In this document: piece after piece, positions 10,640 through 22,851 of the stretch
How positions within the stretch are numbered: position 1 is the stretch's first letter
Layout: every line of letters starts with the position of its first letter
DNA from: Pampus argenteus
Taxonomy: Eukaryota > Chordata > Actinopteri > Scombriformes > Stromateidae
Direction: 5' to 3'
Length of the DNA stretch: 64,000 nt
Assembly: GCA_036937835.1 (NCBI GenBank)
Contig: CM072874.1
Span: 13,406,001 to 13,470,000 of the forward strand
Position numbers and translations under genes: made by a program
Notes under the pieces: generated by a model
What the model was told of the DNA's origin: nothing
The model's database searches: none
Seen by the model: only the letters and a program-made list of their open reading frames with translations

Positions 10640-11042
10640 TGGTGGCTACTGCTAGCAGTAAAGCGTAGCTTGAAGACCCTCCCCTGTCGTTAAAGTCTCC
10701 TGCTTGGGAACACTTCGGCTTCCTGGTTAAATATTGCATTTCATATTGTATTTCAGTAGATTTTGACCAACTTCTATGGTGGAAGACCAATGAGGCCCTA
10801 AATCCCCTAACTGCAAAGTTACCAAGGCGCTAAATTGCCATACCCTAGCGAGAGGGTATTTTTAACTGCTGGGCATATTGTGACTGCCCGCAGATCTGCA
10901 CTTACTGGTGACAATGTGGACAACTTTCATTTGTTGTTTTTCCTAAATAGAAATTTAGGTTTTGCATTTTGTTCCCATACTGTATCGAAAATGAACCGAA
11001 CCGTGACCTCAAAACCGAGGTATGTATCAATCGTTACACCCC
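10640..11042 (+). pseudogene. hAT transposase remnant (BED piece joined to C-terminal domain)
   Basis: From about 10640 one + frame runs LEDPPLSLKSPAWEHFGFLV, matching the start of a BED-type zinc finger of ZBED-like hAT transposases (aromatic pair W..F). At about 10838-10910 a frame gives PSERVFLTAGHIVTARRSAL then DNVD, the hallmark of the hAT C-terminal dimerisation domain (usual form PSERVFSTAGDIV). Everything between the two is deleted. The right end near 11042 carries CGAACCGTGACC and TCGTTACACCCC, typical of fish hAT termini. The matching left end was not found, though the element may begin further left, near 10180. It is non-functional. Confidence 0.7.
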
Positions 11043-11682
11043 GTGCACACTTTCACAACGACTGAGAGGCATAACAATTAACAATGTGTACATAGAGGTT
11101 CATAAATCAGATTTCTGCTTTTGTGCATACACAGACTGCCATGAATCTATAAGGTTTTATGCACACGGTCCCAGGAGTCTAGTCAAGGCTTTCAATTCTG
11201 TGAGCACTTAGTAAATTGCAGAAGAGTAATTTACAATGGACTAATATGATATTCTGTACATCTCCCCCATTCTTTATATCTCTTTTCTTCCATTCCTCAT
11301 TTTACTCAAGCTTCAGTGTATTACTTTTTCATTACTTTAAATTGGATATCCCAGAATAATAGTGACCCTGTCTATTATTAATGCACTGAATCACGGTGGG
11401 AAGAATCAGGGTTTGGAAACCCCATGAAAGATCATAAGGACTTGGGGAATTTACAATTACTCATCACTCACACCCTCTGCCTACCTGTTTGAATGTGTGT
11501 GTGATAAGGATTTGAATAGGGAGCATTATGCAAGACACCCGTCTGCATACTTTATGTCGTGTCTTTGTTGTGAGTTTATAGTGTGCCTTTTGTGTAAAAC
11601 CTCAATATTAAAATTTACTGGTAAGTACACCTATCCGTCTAAGTATAGTAGTGCAAAAAGTTCACCCAAAATTCACTGAGCT
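11043..11682. other. Non-coding, nothing recognised
   Basis: AT-rich DNA; the ORFs here carry no recognisable domain or splice context. Confidence 0.45.
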
Positions 11683-11848
11683 CAAACGATTAGTTGATTA
11701 ATTGGTCAGACGATATAAGTGTCCTGAGTACTTCACTTTTGGCTCTGGGAAATGGTGATAAGCATTTTTATAAACTATTTTCCAACATTTTATTGACAAA
11801 ACAATTAATCGATTACTTAAGATGAACTGATGCTGAAAATAATCATCC
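11683..11848. repeat. Short inverted-repeat element with ATTAATCGATTA core
   Basis: The left side has CGATTAGTTGATTAATTGG and the right side CAATTAATCGATTACTT, which are imperfect inverted complements about 110 bp apart, followed by TGAAAATAATCATCC. This resembles a short palindromic dispersed repeat common in fish genomes and UTRs. No coding content. Confidence 0.6.
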
Positions 11849-14800
11849 TTATCTCACCTCAAGGTCTATATAAATACATATTGTATTTATATAACTTCCC
11901 AATACAGATTTCCTTTGTCTTATAATATGTTAATACTGATATCTGCAATAATCCAGTATCTTCTGTGAGAAATCAGGAAACTAGACAACCAGCAAAGAAG
12001 TTTTGTATTTCAAAAGAAAAGTCCCATTTACTTCAGTCTATTATGATAGAGGAGGCCTTAAGTATACTTCAGGAAATCAGAAGGAAATAGTGTGTTCTTG
12101 TCAGATGAGTGATCTCATACTCTTCATCTAGATTCACAAACACAGTGCCGCATGTTGTATCTTCCCGGGAACACCATGTGATGACACCAATGTCAAACTT
12201 TGTATTCATTCATATACAAAGTTTTTTTACAAAGTTATTATTTATGAAACTACCACAACCATCACAGACACAGACACACACACACACACGTCCATAAATA
12301 AATAGCTGTTTTGTAACTTGCAAAGATTTGGGGCTAAAGAATGCCTCAATGTCAAGTTTGACCTTTTAAAAAGTTTGTGGCAGCTCTCAGAACTTGACCT
12401 TTCCGTTCCTTCAGCCAACAGTGCCTCCCACAAGAAGAGCCTCGTATGTATGTATGTATGTGTATATATATATATGGCCCAAAATATTGAGGCACATTGA
12501 CTCCATCACAGTGCTTTATAATACGATTTTGAACTGTCATTCAAGTGATCAATATGTAATATTTAGCTAAAGTTAAACTTTTTTTTTTTTTTTTAGAAGT
12601 TACAAATATACAGCAAGTTTACACAACATTATTTACTATTAATTAACATTTACCTGTGAATTTGGATCTGAATTACAGTTGCTCTTTGTTAAAGGTTCAT
12701 GGTGTTTGTCTTCATTAGTTTTACTTTGTCACATTTTTGGTACTTCCCCAGCCAGACATCAAACTGAATGCCTTTGTTAACATTTATTGCAGAGCAGGAA
12801 AACAGTACAGTACTGCTTTAATATTTCTTTTTCTAAATGGCCTGAGGTTGTACCAACTTTCAAGGGAAAAGTCAGAGCTGCAGTTGTATACTTGATGTGT
12901 TTACCTTATTACACAATCAACAAACCGAGCTGGAGGGATTGTGTTATAGTATATTTTGTCAAGAAATGTGGGAATCAGCATGAAAAAGAATATTAAGCTT
13001 TTAATAAACTAACAACCTTGTGTGCCTAATATGCTTGCCACTAATAATTCTCTGCAAAAAAAAAAAAATTTTCTAATTTTTTGAACATTTAAAGATCTAC
13101 ATGTATTTCCATAAAGGCAGCTGGTCATGATAGAATAAATCTTATATATACACACACACACACACACACACATTTCCACAAGCTGCAAATTAACACAGAC
13201 TTTGGTGGAGCCATATGGGAGTAGACATTTGTGACTGAATCATAGGTCTGCTCACCTCAATATCCCCCTCAGCAACTCACAGATGTCTCTAGCTAATTTG
13301 GGTAATTATTAATGCATGTTGGCATATTTCATGAACAGAAATTAAGGTATCAGTTTTTAAACTTTGAGCATTATCAATTGTTTGTCAAGTCCATAATCAA
13401 TTTCCAGCACATTATGTAAACTAAGATTGTTAATCTAATCTTAATGAAGTTGAAAGAGACATACAGCCTGAAAATATTAATGAAGTCTAAAGATAGATAC
13501 CAGCCACTGTACTACCATTATATTCAACTCTAAATCCAGGATTTGGAGAACAAAGCAGCAAGTATGTGTAGCATTCTATTTGCCCTGCATGTGTCCATTA
13601 GTCTGTATCATTTGTTGCATTAACTGATTGTTTTTTTAAAAGTTTTTTTTAAAATGTTCTTTCACCGCCCTGCGAGTAACTGATAACACAGAGACTGAAA
13701 TTCTATTCTGGCTTCAAATTCAATACATTTATTCACATAAATAAAAAAATAATATTTTTTTTCATGACATGTATTCCTCCAGCATTCAAATGAGCCCGAA
13801 TGCAATCTCAACAATTCGTCACTCTGAGACATTCTAGCTAGTTCTCTCAAACACTACATTTGTCTTTCATCAACAGAGCAGCATCTACAAATCCAGTTAA
13901 TGTTTCCAGAAGATGACCACGTCCCAGTGGGTTTCACAAGAACAGCATGTTATGTCACTTCTTGTGCGCCTCATTATAGATAATTGCATATACTTATGCA
14001 AATTAAAGGGATGTGCCGTTTCTCTAGAGGTTTGACATCTCCTCGCCCACTCGTTCTTTTCAATTTTGTCTCTTTTTTTGTAAGGCCTCTCGGATTGGCA
14101 AGTCTAAAGTGCAGATAGCTTTTCTTTTTTTTTTTCTTTAATTCTCTCCTTCTCCCTCAGTGTGAATGGTGTCCTTGACTTTCAATCTTTTTCTCAGGTC
14201 TTGGTGCAAGAGAAGAGGTGCTACATCTATTGACAGCACTTGAACATTGGGTCTATACTCTTCATATATCTTTCTGAGTTTCTGTGTTGTAATTGGTCTA
14301 TTGTTATTTTTGCTCTATATGTACACATGCTTTCTGTCATAGAAGAAGGACGCATCCTCTGTTGATTTTCTTGAGGTACTGACAACTTCAACCCGGAAGG
14401 ATAAACTATTCAGTGAAATCATGGTCAACTACTTGTTTTTATGTCCCTGATGTACGCAATGTACGATTTCTGTACTGAAGGACGCTCCAAATTAGCTCCT
14501 AATTAAGCAAAATTGTGTTAGTGCAAACCAGATTACCAAATTAAATAAAAACAGCTCCAGGGGGAATAATTTATTTTCAAGAAATGCCTCAGTCTTCATC
14601 TTTAGGAATTTCAGCTCATCTCATCTTCTCTATCACACACTCACACACTCACTCACAAGCCTATATTCATTGCGCTTAATTAAGCTCAGGCGTGCCTTGA
14701 TACTGCCTCTCTTTGCCTGTTTAAGCCAAACTCTGTCACTAACTTCACTGCCATACGTAGAACTTATATCAACCAACTGGTCGGCACAAGTCAGACATCT

Positions 14801-16737
14801 GGTGAATTGGTGCCACATGAGACTGCTCCTTGAGAAGTTAGCAACTGTGTTAACACACCAGAGAGTGGCACAACAAAATGTATCCGTGTGTCCTAAGGCT
14901 ATATAGGTACACCACCATTAAATAAATAGCAATAAATAGACTCAGTTGTGCCTTTCATATTAAAGATAGAGTTAATTAATAAAGGTATGTGAATTATAAA
15001 CATTATATAACATATATAAGGTTGCACAACAGCTCAGTGGTTTGCATATTTCAAAGCTGAATCAACTCATCCTGCTACCACAATCTCACGTTGACCCTCA
15101 TTTTGACTCTGAAGTCAAAGCATAAAAAAAGCAAAATATTTCTCTGTTTCCTTTCTTCTCTCCTTTTTAGTGCACCTGTAGGGCCAAACAAAACAAGTTT
15201 GCAAGTTTGATGAGTGGGCTTTAAAAAAAAAAAAGAAGAAAAAAAAAGATGACATTCAGCCATGGCATATGACATTTTCAACTCCTGAACTACAAAGTGC
15301 AAATGCAAAAATGTTTCGGCAGGCAGAGACTATCAAACACATTCACAGTCTTCATGTCATGACATTGCATCACTGGAGTTGCCTCTTGCCTCAGGATATA
15401 GAGTCTGGTGTGTGTTGCATGGGGGATGTTTCATTTCCATATGTAATATAAGAAATCAATGCTACTATTACTTTTAATAAGAAACGTCTTGTCTACATTT
15501 GTAACTTAAGTGACGACTCAGTTTTGCCATTAGCCTGTAGTGACGTACGAAGTATCTGTGGCTTTAATCTAAATGTGCATTTAACATATGTAATATTTAA
15601 TGATAAGAAATAACACAACTTTCCTTTAAAAAAAATAGAAATGTGAAAGTTGCACATTTTCAGTTTTTATTAATATTATCATAAAGGTGATAATTCTACT
15701 TTGTTTATTATTGAGGTCATAGTGGGTGGTGGTGTACTGAAGTGCATTATATTGAAATGTCTAGTCTAACATTTTGCATCCGTCATGTATGTTAATGGGA
15801 TGGTGTGACAAAGTTGGCTGTAAGAAGGCCAAACAACAATAATAATAATAATAATAAAGCTCTAAAAAGGACAAACACATTTTCTCATTCAAGGGAACAA
15901 AATATAACTAACAACTATACAACTTTCATGGCTTCCAATTCACATAAAATGAAACTTACACTCCAATTACAGGTTATTATTAAGTTATGTAAACAGCTAA
16001 TCACATGATCCGCCTTGCATTGGGCTCATTCTTTAATTAAGAGTGATTTCATGAGGTACAAACGGATAAAAGTGTCACCATATCACATATGTGACTGTGT
16101 GAGTCATATAAAGCACCAGCGACAACAGAGTACAGAACCGACGTTTTAGCCAAAGGCGTGCCTTCAAAACGTGTTTGTTTATTCTATATATGGCAACTGT
16201 GCTGAAACCTGTGGCAAAAATGTGCTCCGATGCGTCATATGTCATGATAAGCCTGGAAACATCTTTCGCTTGCAATGACAACCGTTGTTACACACCACAA
16301 GCACCACTATGTCACTTTTTTTTCTTCTTTTTTTCTGTGAAAATAAATAAGAACACATTGGTCCTTGTGTTAATAAGTGTGAAAAATATCCCTCATCCAT
16401 ACCTAATTCCTTAAATTCAAACTCACATCTAAATTTAACCTGCTAGCGTTTCCAGATTGGATGTCAAACACATAAGAGAGTGACGTAGAATTGACACATC
16501 ATACACATTTACCGATGTTTTATTTAGCCTTTAATTACTCCTCCTGTCTCCTGGTTTCTTAGAATATGTTAAGCCTGTCAAGCCACAGCTGAGCCAGATG
16601 TGGGGGCAGAGACTTGGGAAAGAAGGTGAAAATAGACGTGTGAGAGAGAAAGAAATAGACAATGTGTGAGGAGAAAGGGAAATCAAGTGATAGCGACTGT
16701 GCTGTGAGTTAAATCTTAAGTTGCTTTTGACTTTTCT
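11849..16737. other. Non-coding DNA with simple repeats
   Basis: No gene recognised. Simple tracts include a (TATG)n/(TA)n run near 12444-12475, poly-T at about 12581-12595, TA/CA at 13144-13172, A-rich DNA near 15221-15248, (AAT)n near 15836-15858 and poly-T near 16317-16325. Confidence 0.5.
13144..13172. repeat. (TA)n(CA)n microsatellite
   Basis: TA units passing into about eleven CA units. Confidence 0.9.
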
Positions 16738-17120
16738 TTTTCCTCCTTGCCACTTGGGAACAGAAGAACTCCAAAACAAGTTGCTGTACGAAGTTGCTAT
16801 AGCCAGTGTTTCAGCAAACAATTGGCTATTTACACATCGAGTAGACGCGCAGCAATTCATTAGTATTCATTTAGAGTTGCACTGCTATCCCGCAGTAAAC
16901 ACAACCTGTAAACACAGTGTGTTTGGGCCTATTTTGTTCTCCACCAACTCTTGAGAAATATTATCTGGGTTTAGTTTGCTAGATTTAACTTTCTTGGCCA
17001 GTGAGTCATTAACTTTGTCTGCTTGGTGCTGGGCAAAGAGCATGAGGTGAATTTATCAGAGACGTATAGTTCCCCGCTGTTGCTGGACAGAACCATGCTG
17101 TCATTTTTGCTGTTAACAAC
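16738..17120 (+). repeat. Dispersed repeat family, copy 1
   Basis: Shares an ordered set of landmarks with copies at 42.4, 44.4 and 54.0 kb: a TTGCCACTTGG-like start (16747), CAGCAAACAATTGGCTATTT (about 16817), TTACACATCGAGTAGACGC, AGTATTCATTTAGAGTTG, TTGTTCTCCACCAACTC, GAGAAATATTATCTGG, and TTTATCAGAG near the end. It is non-coding with no poly-A tail and looks like a decayed non-autonomous transposon or SINE of a family common in spiny-rayed fish. Confidence 0.6.
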
Positions 17121-20029
17121 AAAACAATACACCGACATAGGCTATTACAATCCATAGAGCTTCATTGTGAGTGATGCCTTTTAAATTACATCAAAATAAA
17201 CAAATTGATCCAACTAACAAGTATTGTCTGTGTCTCCAGTGACTGATAGTTTATTTTCCTGTGCTGTGGACCTACATTGTTGTATAAAACTACTAAAAAT
17301 ACCTCAATGAGCCACCTTGTTGCACTGGGTGACATGTTCCTTCATTACCATGAACATGGCCTCTGTAGTTCATTTTGAGTCAATCCTACATTAATGTCCT
17401 GCTGCTGTATACTCGTCAAATACGTATTATTCGACCACTGGAAACAGTGGCATTAATTGAATAACATTTGCAAAAAACTCCAGTTTCTAGCTGATTTAGA
17501 AAATGACAACTATGTGGTATATTTATAATCTAAGACAGACTAACGCATTGGTTTTTATCATGGGATTTGTTTACAGCAAGAAAAAATATAAATCAACAGC
17601 AGCCTTATCCTATAATTATATAAATATATATATATTGCAATTGCACGATGAGCTAACTTGCATCCACAGTTATAATAAATTATTCACCTGTAGCACAAAC
17701 ATAATCATTTTTGTTTCCATGTTTGCAGGCTCAGCCATTCAATATTCAGTATAACATATCATTTAGGTTATGTGTACATTTGCTCATTACGGTACTGCAC
17801 CTTTTAGCTAATTCCCAGCTATATGTATGATATCTGTGTTCAGCGGTGGGAGGTTTACTTTGATATTTCCACTGAAGAAATAATACTATATGTGTACCAC
17901 CAGAAGCAGTAACAATCATAAACAAATGATCATTTTGTATATATCAGAGCACAAAGATCAAATCAGTAATCAAAACAACATTGTTCTTTTGGTCTCTATT
18001 ACTCTTTCCTCATATACCAACAGGGAAATAATGTTTTATTTAAGACTTCCACAGAAAAGTTTTTTTTTTTTACGTTTACTAACAATTCCCCTTTTATCAG
18101 CAGACATGCTGATTTGGGAATTTAACAGTTTCTGCTGGAGGCAGAAGCACAGGGGATTCCTAGATTGGATTTATTTGAGTTCCTTTTTTTTTCACGGTAA
18201 GGGATGGGACAAAACATTTCTCAAAAAAAAAAAAAAAAAAAAAAAATGACTTGCTAGACCATCGACTCTTTCACAGCTCAGTAGGGTGTAGAAGTGCTAA
18301 ATATTATTTTGTGGTTAGCATTCAGAAATTTGAGGGATTGTGTTTTTTCACACTCCTCTCAAGACATGATTTCCATTGATTCAATCATCCAGACTTTAGA
18401 GCACTACAAGTCATTAGCATGTTTCCATATTTTCACATGCTATACATCAGAATAGGGTAACTATTTGACCTAAGCCAAATGTCTTATATTTTGCATCCAT
18501 ACACAGAGGTCAAGCTCGGACATAGCTGCTTGTGTAGGTTAATGGATCATTAAACATTAGTTTTAAGTCAATTTGCCAGTAAATACAGAGATTTATATAT
18601 AAGTAAATTTCACGCTTCAGAGAAGCAAGCTGCGCTGACAAAAATAGACTTGGCGCATGAAGATAGCAAAGCAGGCAAAAGTGGGCCTGCGGGAGTGTGC
18701 ATAGACACACAGGCACTTGCTAGAATGGCAGTGGATTGTCTCAGGCAGCTTTGGCCACAGCCACTTTATGTTATTCCAACAGTTGAAAGTAGGCCTAGAA
18801 ACACGCTGAGCTCGGTTGATATTGTCATTTATCATATAAATGTGATCCATTTCCAAATCGCAGCATTTCCAAATTAAGGAGATCAAAACAGGGGGAGGTA
18901 TTTGAGATATCACTACATACATTATGGTTTCTCAGTTGTTTGTCTACATGTTGATAGCCTTCTTGCATACATTTGTTGGGCAGCCTTGAAGTGATTAACA
19001 TCCAAGATTACACTCAGTTTGAACCCCTCTTGTTTTCATATATCCTACACTGAACATGGTAGCCATTTGTGTGATGAATATAATCAGGTTGTGAAATCAT
19101 ATGAAAACTGAAATTAAGTATTTTCTTGGCTAGCAGTGTTTTTACTGAAAAAAAGACTGCATGCTTTCAGGTAAACCCATCAGTGAAGTGGGTAAATAAT
19201 TAATACGGGAAAATAGATTTTGGAACAGCAGTGTGGTTTCTAGAAAGAAAGATGATTGCCTCTTTTCAGTGCTGCACGTGAGAGATCACCACACAACATG
19301 CCTCACATCACAGCCATCAGCATGGGGACTGTAGCCAACTTGGCAATGATGGTCAGTAATGTTATGTAAATATGAAAAGAAACTATTATGTTAGCAGATT
19401 GGAGGGAAGTCAGCCGATTTCAGCTGTCTAATGGGTACAAGTATGCAAATGTGTGTTAACCCCTGAAGCTGATGCAGGATGACAATTAAAATTAAACATA
19501 AGGCAATCATTGACTCTTTTTTTTTCATTCACAGCTGCAGTTTGCTGTTTTTTGGAATCATATTATTGACTACATATTGATTATGGTGTTGCCAAAAACC
19601 ACTTTTCCCTCGGTGTGTGTTAGTTCTTTGCTCTTAATTTCCAGCAACAGTGTGTCCACACTCACACAAGCAGATTCCCTAGAATCTAATTAGGGTGAAT
19701 CTAAACAGTTCCTACTGTGGTTGTACCTGAAATGACTTGCATTTTGGGTGATCAGATAGCTACCCAGCTGTGCTTAACTGCATATAAATGTGGGTGTAAA
19801 TGCACTAATAGTGATTAAACCTTCAAACTGCTCCTAAAGGTGAAAGGAGAAACAGTCTATGCAGAAGTCTGACAACTGTGAATATATACATGTTGTTAAG
19901 CCACAACTCTTGTGTGACTATTAGTGTGTGTGTGTGCGTGTGTGTGCGTAGGCAGACAGACAGCACTTCACAAAGAGAGTCAGTGTCTGGCACTTCATCC
20001 ACCCCTGTGCTCTCCATGTAAAAACTGAA
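17121..20029. other. Non-coding, nothing recognised
   Basis: Contains a short perfect stem with tetraloop (CCACTG GAAA CAGTGG) near 17435-17450, TA-rich DNA near 17612-17640, a 24-bp poly-A tract at 18223-18246 and a (TG)n run near 19924-19948. No gene seen. Confidence 0.45.
18223..18246 (+). repeat. Poly-A tract
   Basis: About 24 consecutive A residues. It could be the tail of a retroposed sequence, but nothing recognisable precedes it. Confidence 0.9.
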
Positions 20030-20800
20030 ATAGCAGGGGCTGAGGGATATGTGTTGCCTGGACAGGTAACCTGTGTATTTTGATTTTGTTTTCCCTGCAG
20101 TACTTGATGACATCCGTTGACACGTGTCTTGTGTGGGTCTATAGTAACTATGAGCGGTCTCTCCTCAAGAGCGTACTTCACAAAGTGCCAGAGCCATTTG
20201 AGTAAGAGCTCTGTAATCCATGTACCCATTTTCCTGGATGCCATAGAATGTGTTGGGGGGACTATCTAGCCTATAGGCATTGCTTGGGAGGTAGCCAGGG
20301 TAGAATGCTTTCCCCAGGCTGCATTCACACAGCAGTGCGCTATGATGTGTTTTCTGCTGCTGCAGAAAAATGTGTTTTCGCCCCGTCTCTGGCACAGGAC
20401 TTTCTCCCTTGATCTAGGCTTGCAACAAAGCCAGTTTTGGCTTTACATAGAGGGCCTCATATAGTATACAAGACTCCTGTGTAGAGCCATGGATCTGTTG
20501 TCCCAGAGGTCGGTTCTGGATGGTGGGCCTTGAACTTTGACCACCAGACATCACTTGGCCCCTTCTTCAAATTGACCCAAAGTTGCTAGAACTTTAATTC
20601 GGTATTAGGAATCCAGGATCTGCAATGCAATAGATAAAGGGGATGAAGCATTCTTCTTCCTCAGGTGTCAGGGCAGAATTGGGATGAGGGTTGTGGGCAT
20701 GTTTATGTTTTTGTAATTTGAAGAGTGATGTGAGGTATATTGTAGCTCTTGCCTTCACTTCCTCAACTCCCTTGTCTAATAAGTCTGTGAATATTCTCAT
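20030..20800 (-). pseudogene. Tigger/jerky-type DDE transposase pseudogene
   Basis: Read on the minus strand, pieces of a pogo/Tigger (CENP-B/jerky-like) transposase appear in the family order but in different frames. At 20600-20700 there is ALTPEEEECFIPFIYCIAD, like the HTH region. At about 20530 GPSDVWWSKF, like the family GPSEHWW..F. At about 20290-20350 SALLCECSLGKAFYPGYLPS. At 20200-20250 NTFYGIQENGYMDYRAL, equal to the G..ENGWMD block before the catalytic core. At about 20150-20200 WLWHFVKYALEERPL then IVTIDPHKTRV, holding a DDE aspartate. At about 20090 DVIKYCRENKIKI then LPVQATHIPQPL, equal to LPAHTTHILQPLD. Stops and at least two frameshifts make it dead. The left end is lost at a TG repeat. 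Confidence 0.82.
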
Positions 20801-21696
20801 TCATCCAGGTCATAGTTATCTCAAGTAGATTAAATCGATCGCAACTGGACTTGGTTATTTGTCTATCCCTTGTCTAATATCTCCTTTGTATGTTTTTTTT
20901 TTTTTTTTTTTCTCATGCTGCATGACGAGGATGAACAATGAGTGGCAGCAACAGTTCAGACAATGTGGTAGGTGAACACAATGACAAAGATCTGTTTATT
21001 CACCTAAAACCTCTTTTTTTTAATTCACTGTGAACTGTATTAAACACTCCAATGAACTGGTTTTGATGTAATGCACTACAATTGATTATATGATATCAAG
21101 AATTTCATACACATCTTGTGTTGTCATACAAAGGGAGAATGAGTAAAATGGAGAGAAAGGGCGGTGTAAAAGAAAGTAAGGATGGATGAGGCAGGGAGGG
21201 AGACAGTCTGTGAGGCTACTTTATATTTTGGTTCATTTTCTATTAACGGAGATGGATCATCACTAGGTCAAACCTCAATTTGTTATATGGCCATAGTGAG
21301 CCCCAATCAATCCACTAAAATGTTGTGAGTAGTTTCATTTTAGGAACAATGGATCGGGGGGAGGACAAGAAGGATAGGGGGAGTGCAGTGATGGAGATTA
21401 ATGTTAAAGTGGACTAATGGACTGTCTGTCTGAGCACTCGCCATGGACAAACTGTTATCAGCCCAGAGAAGCAGCTCGGGTTAGCAGGGAGGCAGCAGGC
21501 TGCAATGGGGTTGCACATAGAATTTATTAGTGTGTCTTCACAAAACGCCTCATTTCCCAAAGCCCCCCCATCCTGTGATCTGCATCTTAATTCACTCTAT
21601 ATGTACACTGTCTCATTCTCTGTCTTCTAACTTCCTGCTATTTGAGCTTTCACGTCTCATTCATCACTGGCTGGGCCCCGTGAATACAGCGCTAGT
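20801..21696. other. Non-coding, nothing recognised
   Basis: Poly-T tract at about 20893-20911, then unremarkable AT-rich DNA up to the hAT element. Confidence 0.45.
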
Positions 21697-21704
21697 ACGT
21701 ATAT
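21697..21704. repeat. 8-bp target-site duplication, left copy
   Basis: ACGTATAT, identical to 22844-22851 and directly flanking the element. An 8-bp duplication is diagnostic of hAT insertion. Confidence 0.9.
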
Positions 21705-22079
21705 TAGAGCTGGGCGGTATGACCAAAAATTTATATCACGGTATTTTTTTTAATTATCACGGTATAACGGTATTTGACGGTATTTTTTTTTTCGTGGATG
21801 TTTACGTGTTAACCCCAATTCCTAATTGTTTAGAGAATACTTACTGCAGGAAATTACCCTGGTTTGAATAGTCCCACAAAAGAATTGAGTGCCAAGCACT
21901 CAAAATTGTAATGAGGTGCAGAAATCACAATACATGACACAGACTGTTGCAGTCACAATACAGAATTCTTTATTGTGCAACTTGAGAACATCAAAGCTGA
22001 CTGCAATGTAAGAGATGTATCCCTTCTTAAACAACTTGCATTCATACATATTTTTTTTTTCAAATGGAGGTGTGTAGGC

Positions 22080-22320
22080 CTACACACATTTAAACAAATA
22101 ATAAAAAGTAAACAAAAAGTATGCAACTTGCATAATAGTATTGCTAGAATTCAGGAGCAGTGCACTGTATTCAAATATCAAAAACATAAGTGCAACTTGG
22201 CTAGGAGGTGTATTCTGTACTAAAGAAACAATACACACATGTAAACAAATAATAAAAAGTAAACTTAAGTATGCCACTTGCAAAAGTAACACCATATTCA
22301 AGTATCAAAACTGTAACAGA
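22080..22320. repeat. Imperfect direct duplication inside the hAT element
   Basis: Block A (from 22080: TACACACATTTAAACAAATA and so on through TATTCAAATATCAAAA) is repeated as block B (from 22231: TACACACATGTAAACAAATA through TATTCAAGTATCAAAA). The period is about 150 bp and block B is shorter by internal deletion. Confidence 0.8.
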
Positions 22321-22607
22321 AAGTGCTTTGTGCTGCAGTGCCAACGTTACGCAGAGATTGGGGAGAAGACGCAGCTTTTACTTTCATGCAATCTTCGTAT
22401 TCCAGGATATGATTGTGGCGGAGGTGGTGAAGCAAGTTGCTTGTGTTCCCTCCTGCAGCTAAAAACATTAGCTCGACAACACTTACAGATGATGCGTGTT
22501 TGATCCGCGTCAGATTTTTTAAAACCGAAGTATTTCCAAACAACAGAAACGGCTACCTTTTTCGGAATGAGTTCTGTGTCTGTGTCATTTTCTTCATTCA
22601 TGCTCAC
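22298..22607 (-). pseudogene. BED zinc-finger N-terminus of hAT transposase, frameshifted
   Basis: Starts at ATG 22607. Frame 1 reads KKVAVSVVWKYFGFKKSDAD then ICKCCRANVF. A shift at about 22450-22465 moves to a second frame reading GGNTSNLLHHLRHNHILEYE. Together these give the BED layout: aromatic W..F, Cys-x2-Cys, the GNTSNL..HL block and His-x3-His. Downstream coding sequence for the RNase-H-like catalytic domain and hAT dimerisation domain is absent. Confidence 0.85.
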
Positions 22608-22843
22608 CGCTCAACTCGCTATTACTACCCTAGTCTTTGCCACTACCACGCTCTCCTGCAGAGTTGGCTTGTTTGGTGTAACACTGAAAAACAGCCTCCG
22701 CTCAATCTACCGCTATGCAACGTTCCGCCGCTCTGTGTAGCCTACATATGCGCGCGCACACAGTATGCGGTAAATCAAAGATTCATATCATAAAAATAAA
22801 AATTACCGGTTTACCGGTTCAAAAGGTATACCGCCCAGCCCTA

Positions 22844-22851
22844 ACGTATAT
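22844..22851. repeat. 8-bp target-site duplication, right copy
   Basis: ACGTATAT, matching 21697-21704. Confidence 0.9.

Larger units (their letters stand above)
21705..22843 (-). mobile_element. hAT family DNA transposon, non-autonomous, 1,139 bp
   Basis: Left end TAGAGCTGGGCGGTAT and right end ATACCGCCCAGCCCTA are inverted complements with one mismatch over 16 bp, flanked by a perfect 8-bp duplication. Subterminal regions carry repeated CGGTAT motifs. On the minus strand it keeps the start of a BED-finger transposase (see the pseudogene entry) but no catalytic or dimerisation domain, so it must have moved using another copy's transposase. An internal direct duplication lies at 22080-22320. 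The intact ends and perfect duplication point to a fairly recent insertion compared with the other transposons here. Confidence 0.92.
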
